A stretch of DNA of 19,833 bases. Origin: an uncultured Endomicrobiia bacterium (GTDB lineage Bacteria > Elusimicrobiota > Endomicrobiia > Endomicrobiales > Endomicrobiaceae). This document shows positions 14,201 through 17,200 of the stretch, piece by piece; positions within the stretch are counted from its first letter, which is position 1, and the number at the start of each line of letters is the position of its first letter. The notes under the pieces were generated by a model that was not told where the DNA came from, did no database searches, and saw nothing but the letters and a program-made list of their open reading frames with translations. The stretch covers positions 1 to 19,833 of the forward strand of contig CALHWY010000017.1 of the NCBI GenBank assembly GCA_938040055.1. The letters are read 5' to 3'. Both the position numbers and the translations under genes were made by a program.

Positions 14201-17200
14201 ACGGCTACACCGGCTTTAGCGGCAAGAGCGCCGGCGGCTCCCATCATAAACGCTCCTGCTGTAATAGCTACGCCCGCCACCATCGCTATCATTCCGACTC
14301 CGGCCATAGTCCCGCCGACTTTTTGCAGCCATTTCTGCCCTGTCATTTTACCTACCGCCGCCAATCCATAACCTGCCGCAGCCACACCCGCACCCACAAT
14401 GGCGGTAGCCATGCCTACTGCCGCAACGGATGCCGCAGCGCCGCTTAAACCAATAGCGCCAGCAACTCCGGCCAAAGCAGCAAGTCCGGCTCCAAAAGTG
14501 AAAACAGTCAAAGCAACAACCGCAACAACCGCTACTACGACGGCTACTGCAGCTACAATTTTTTTCCAATTCTTTGAAATCCACTTTCCGACCGCTTTAA
14601 AAGCTTTACCGACCGCTTTAAAAGCTTTGCCTATCGCTTTTCCGACGGATTTAAAGGCCTTGCCTATAGCTTTGAACGGATTCCCTTTAGCTCCTTTAAT
14701 ATTTTTCAAATCAATCTGACTTATCTTCCGGCCGCGCTCGGACACTCCCTTTGAATCGCTTAGCACTCTCATCTGTCCGTTAGCGTCCGTTACTTTCGTA
14801 TAACCCTGCACCGAAGTTCCGTCCGTGGTATGCGCCGCGCCGCCGCTAAGCAGCGTATGCATCTCCTGCGCGCTGAACGTCATGGCCTTGCCGTTATTTT
14901 TATTGGGGTCTATTATGTCAAACGTTCCGTCTTCATTTTTAATTACCGTTATAAAATGATTTTCATCCACCCATATTATGGCCTTATCGCCGGGATTCAT
15001 TCCGTTGATAAAGTCTTCCATCGTCACTTTGTAGCCCGAAGCGTCTATTCCGTGCAGGGACAATGCCTCGGTCTGCGCGGCCATGCTGGTATGCAACTGT
15101 CCGTCGCGTATGCTTGTTTCGTTGAAGTTGCCCATGGCGATTTCAGCGCACAAAGCCTGCAATGCAAGAAGACCTTTCGCGACGGCTCCCGCGGCATAAT
15201 TGAACATGGCGTCCGCCGCACAGTTCAGTATGCTGCCGCCTTTATCCAAAAACTCTTTCAGCCTGGTCATCGCTTCATTGAAAGTACTGCCTTCAGGCAA
15301 GCCTTTCTCAGCGTCGACTCTTTTAGAGTCTTCTTTTGTTTTCGTCAGTTGAGCGACCACTTCTTCTTTGCTTAATCCGGTTTGCTCCATTAATTTGTTT
15401 ACAAGTTCCGGATCAAATCCGCCGTAGCCGTCGTCTTCTCCGCTTTCGGCGCCGTCGGTTTTTCCTTTTTCGCCTTCGCTTCTTATCTCTTTTTCCTTTG
15501 CTTCGGCTTTTGCTATAACCGCTTTTAATTTAGCCGCTGTGATTTTTCCCCAAAATTTGCCGAAAAAGCCTTTTTTCTTTTCAAGTTTATTTACAAAAGC
15601 TTTCAGTTCGTCCAAACTTTTGGCTTTTCCTATCATCTTCATATCTTTCGCCGTAAGAAAAAAACCTGCCGACAGTCCTAACGCGGACATCAGGCGGGCA
15701 AGCGCTCCCTTTTTCCCTTTTCCGTATATCGCTTCAAAAAATTCTTTCTTTGTCAGAGATAAATTGGCCTTTTTAAAAATTCCGGATAAACTTAATTTCT
15801 GCTCTCCTTTCGCTATAACGGCAAGGAGCAATGCCGCAAATAAAGAATTTTTCTCTTTTAATCCGTTTACCGCAGCCTTAAGCTCATCCATATTCTTGGC
15901 TTCGGATATCGCTTTTTTATCTTCTTCGCTTATACCGTCGATTTTGCCGGCTATTTTTCTTATTTCTTCTCTGGTCTCAAGAAAAGCTTTTCCTTGCGCG
16001 CTTTCCGACAGTTTCTGTTCATAAGAAGCTTCTTCAAGACCTTCTTTAAACGCGTCTTTGACGGATTCCGCCAAACCTTTATCGCCGTACGCTTCATCTA
16101 TCTCTTTAAAAACCTGTTTCGCGGCTTTTATGCCTATGGACGCAGCCATTGCCTGATCGTTTTTGGGATTTTCAGATGCCTGCATCTGTTTAAAAAGTTC
16201 GGAAGTTCTGTTAATCACATCGCCGGTAGTGGCGAGTTTTTTCTTTTCGGACGGCCGTGTTTGAGCCGCTTCAGGCTTGCTTTCTTCGCTTTCCGCAACA
16301 GCAATCTCGGATTTGTTTATCTCTGAAACGGGTTTGTCCGTCTTTGATTTTGAACCGTCGGCATCAACGGATTTATCGACCCCGTCTTTATTTTGCGCAG
16401 ATGTTTTTCTATCTTTTTGAACGTCGGATTTTATATGAACGCCGCCTTTCTTTATTTCTACTTTTCCGTCGTCCATTGAAACTGCAACTCCGGAACCGGA
16501 GTCCGCCGCCGGCCGGGTGATTCCAAGCGCTTCTTTCACGTTCTTGCCTTTCTTTACCGCTTCCACCGCAGCTTTTATATTCTTTCTTCTGTTAAGAAAA
16601 CCTTTCCCTCCGCGGCGCATCAGCCTGTTTGCCGCTTCTTTAAAACTTATCCCTTCTTCTTTCGCTTTCACCATAAACTTTAATAAGTCGGACGCACTCA
16701 CTCCCTGACGGCCTGCCTGCCTAAGCAATGACCCTACCTGCTTTATATCCATGCCTTCTTCTTTTGCCATATTCACCAGACTTACCACATCGCCCAATCC
16801 CTTGTCCCCGATTATTCCTATCCTATTGCCGAGCATACTGAAACCTATACCCGCTCCGCCTATATTTCTCATTAACGCGCTAAGGCTTGTCCCGCTTGCT
16901 TTCGCAGCCTTCGACGCTTTGACCAGATCCTTTACGCTCATCCCTTCGTCCAGCGCTTTCATCACGTCTTTTAAATCAACGCCTTCGTCCGCAATCCTTA
17001 TGCCTATACCGCCGCCAGCTCTTCTAAACACGCTTTGTATCTGTCCGCCTTTCCTTCCGGAGACCGCCCTCGCTCCGTCTCCCATCAAGGTGCCGTACAA
17101 ATCTCTTAAGCTCACGCCTTCTTCTTTCGCTTTATTGAGCAATGCCAGCACTCCCTGCGCGCTTACCCCGTCTTTTCTTGCCTTGTTAAGCAGATCTTTT

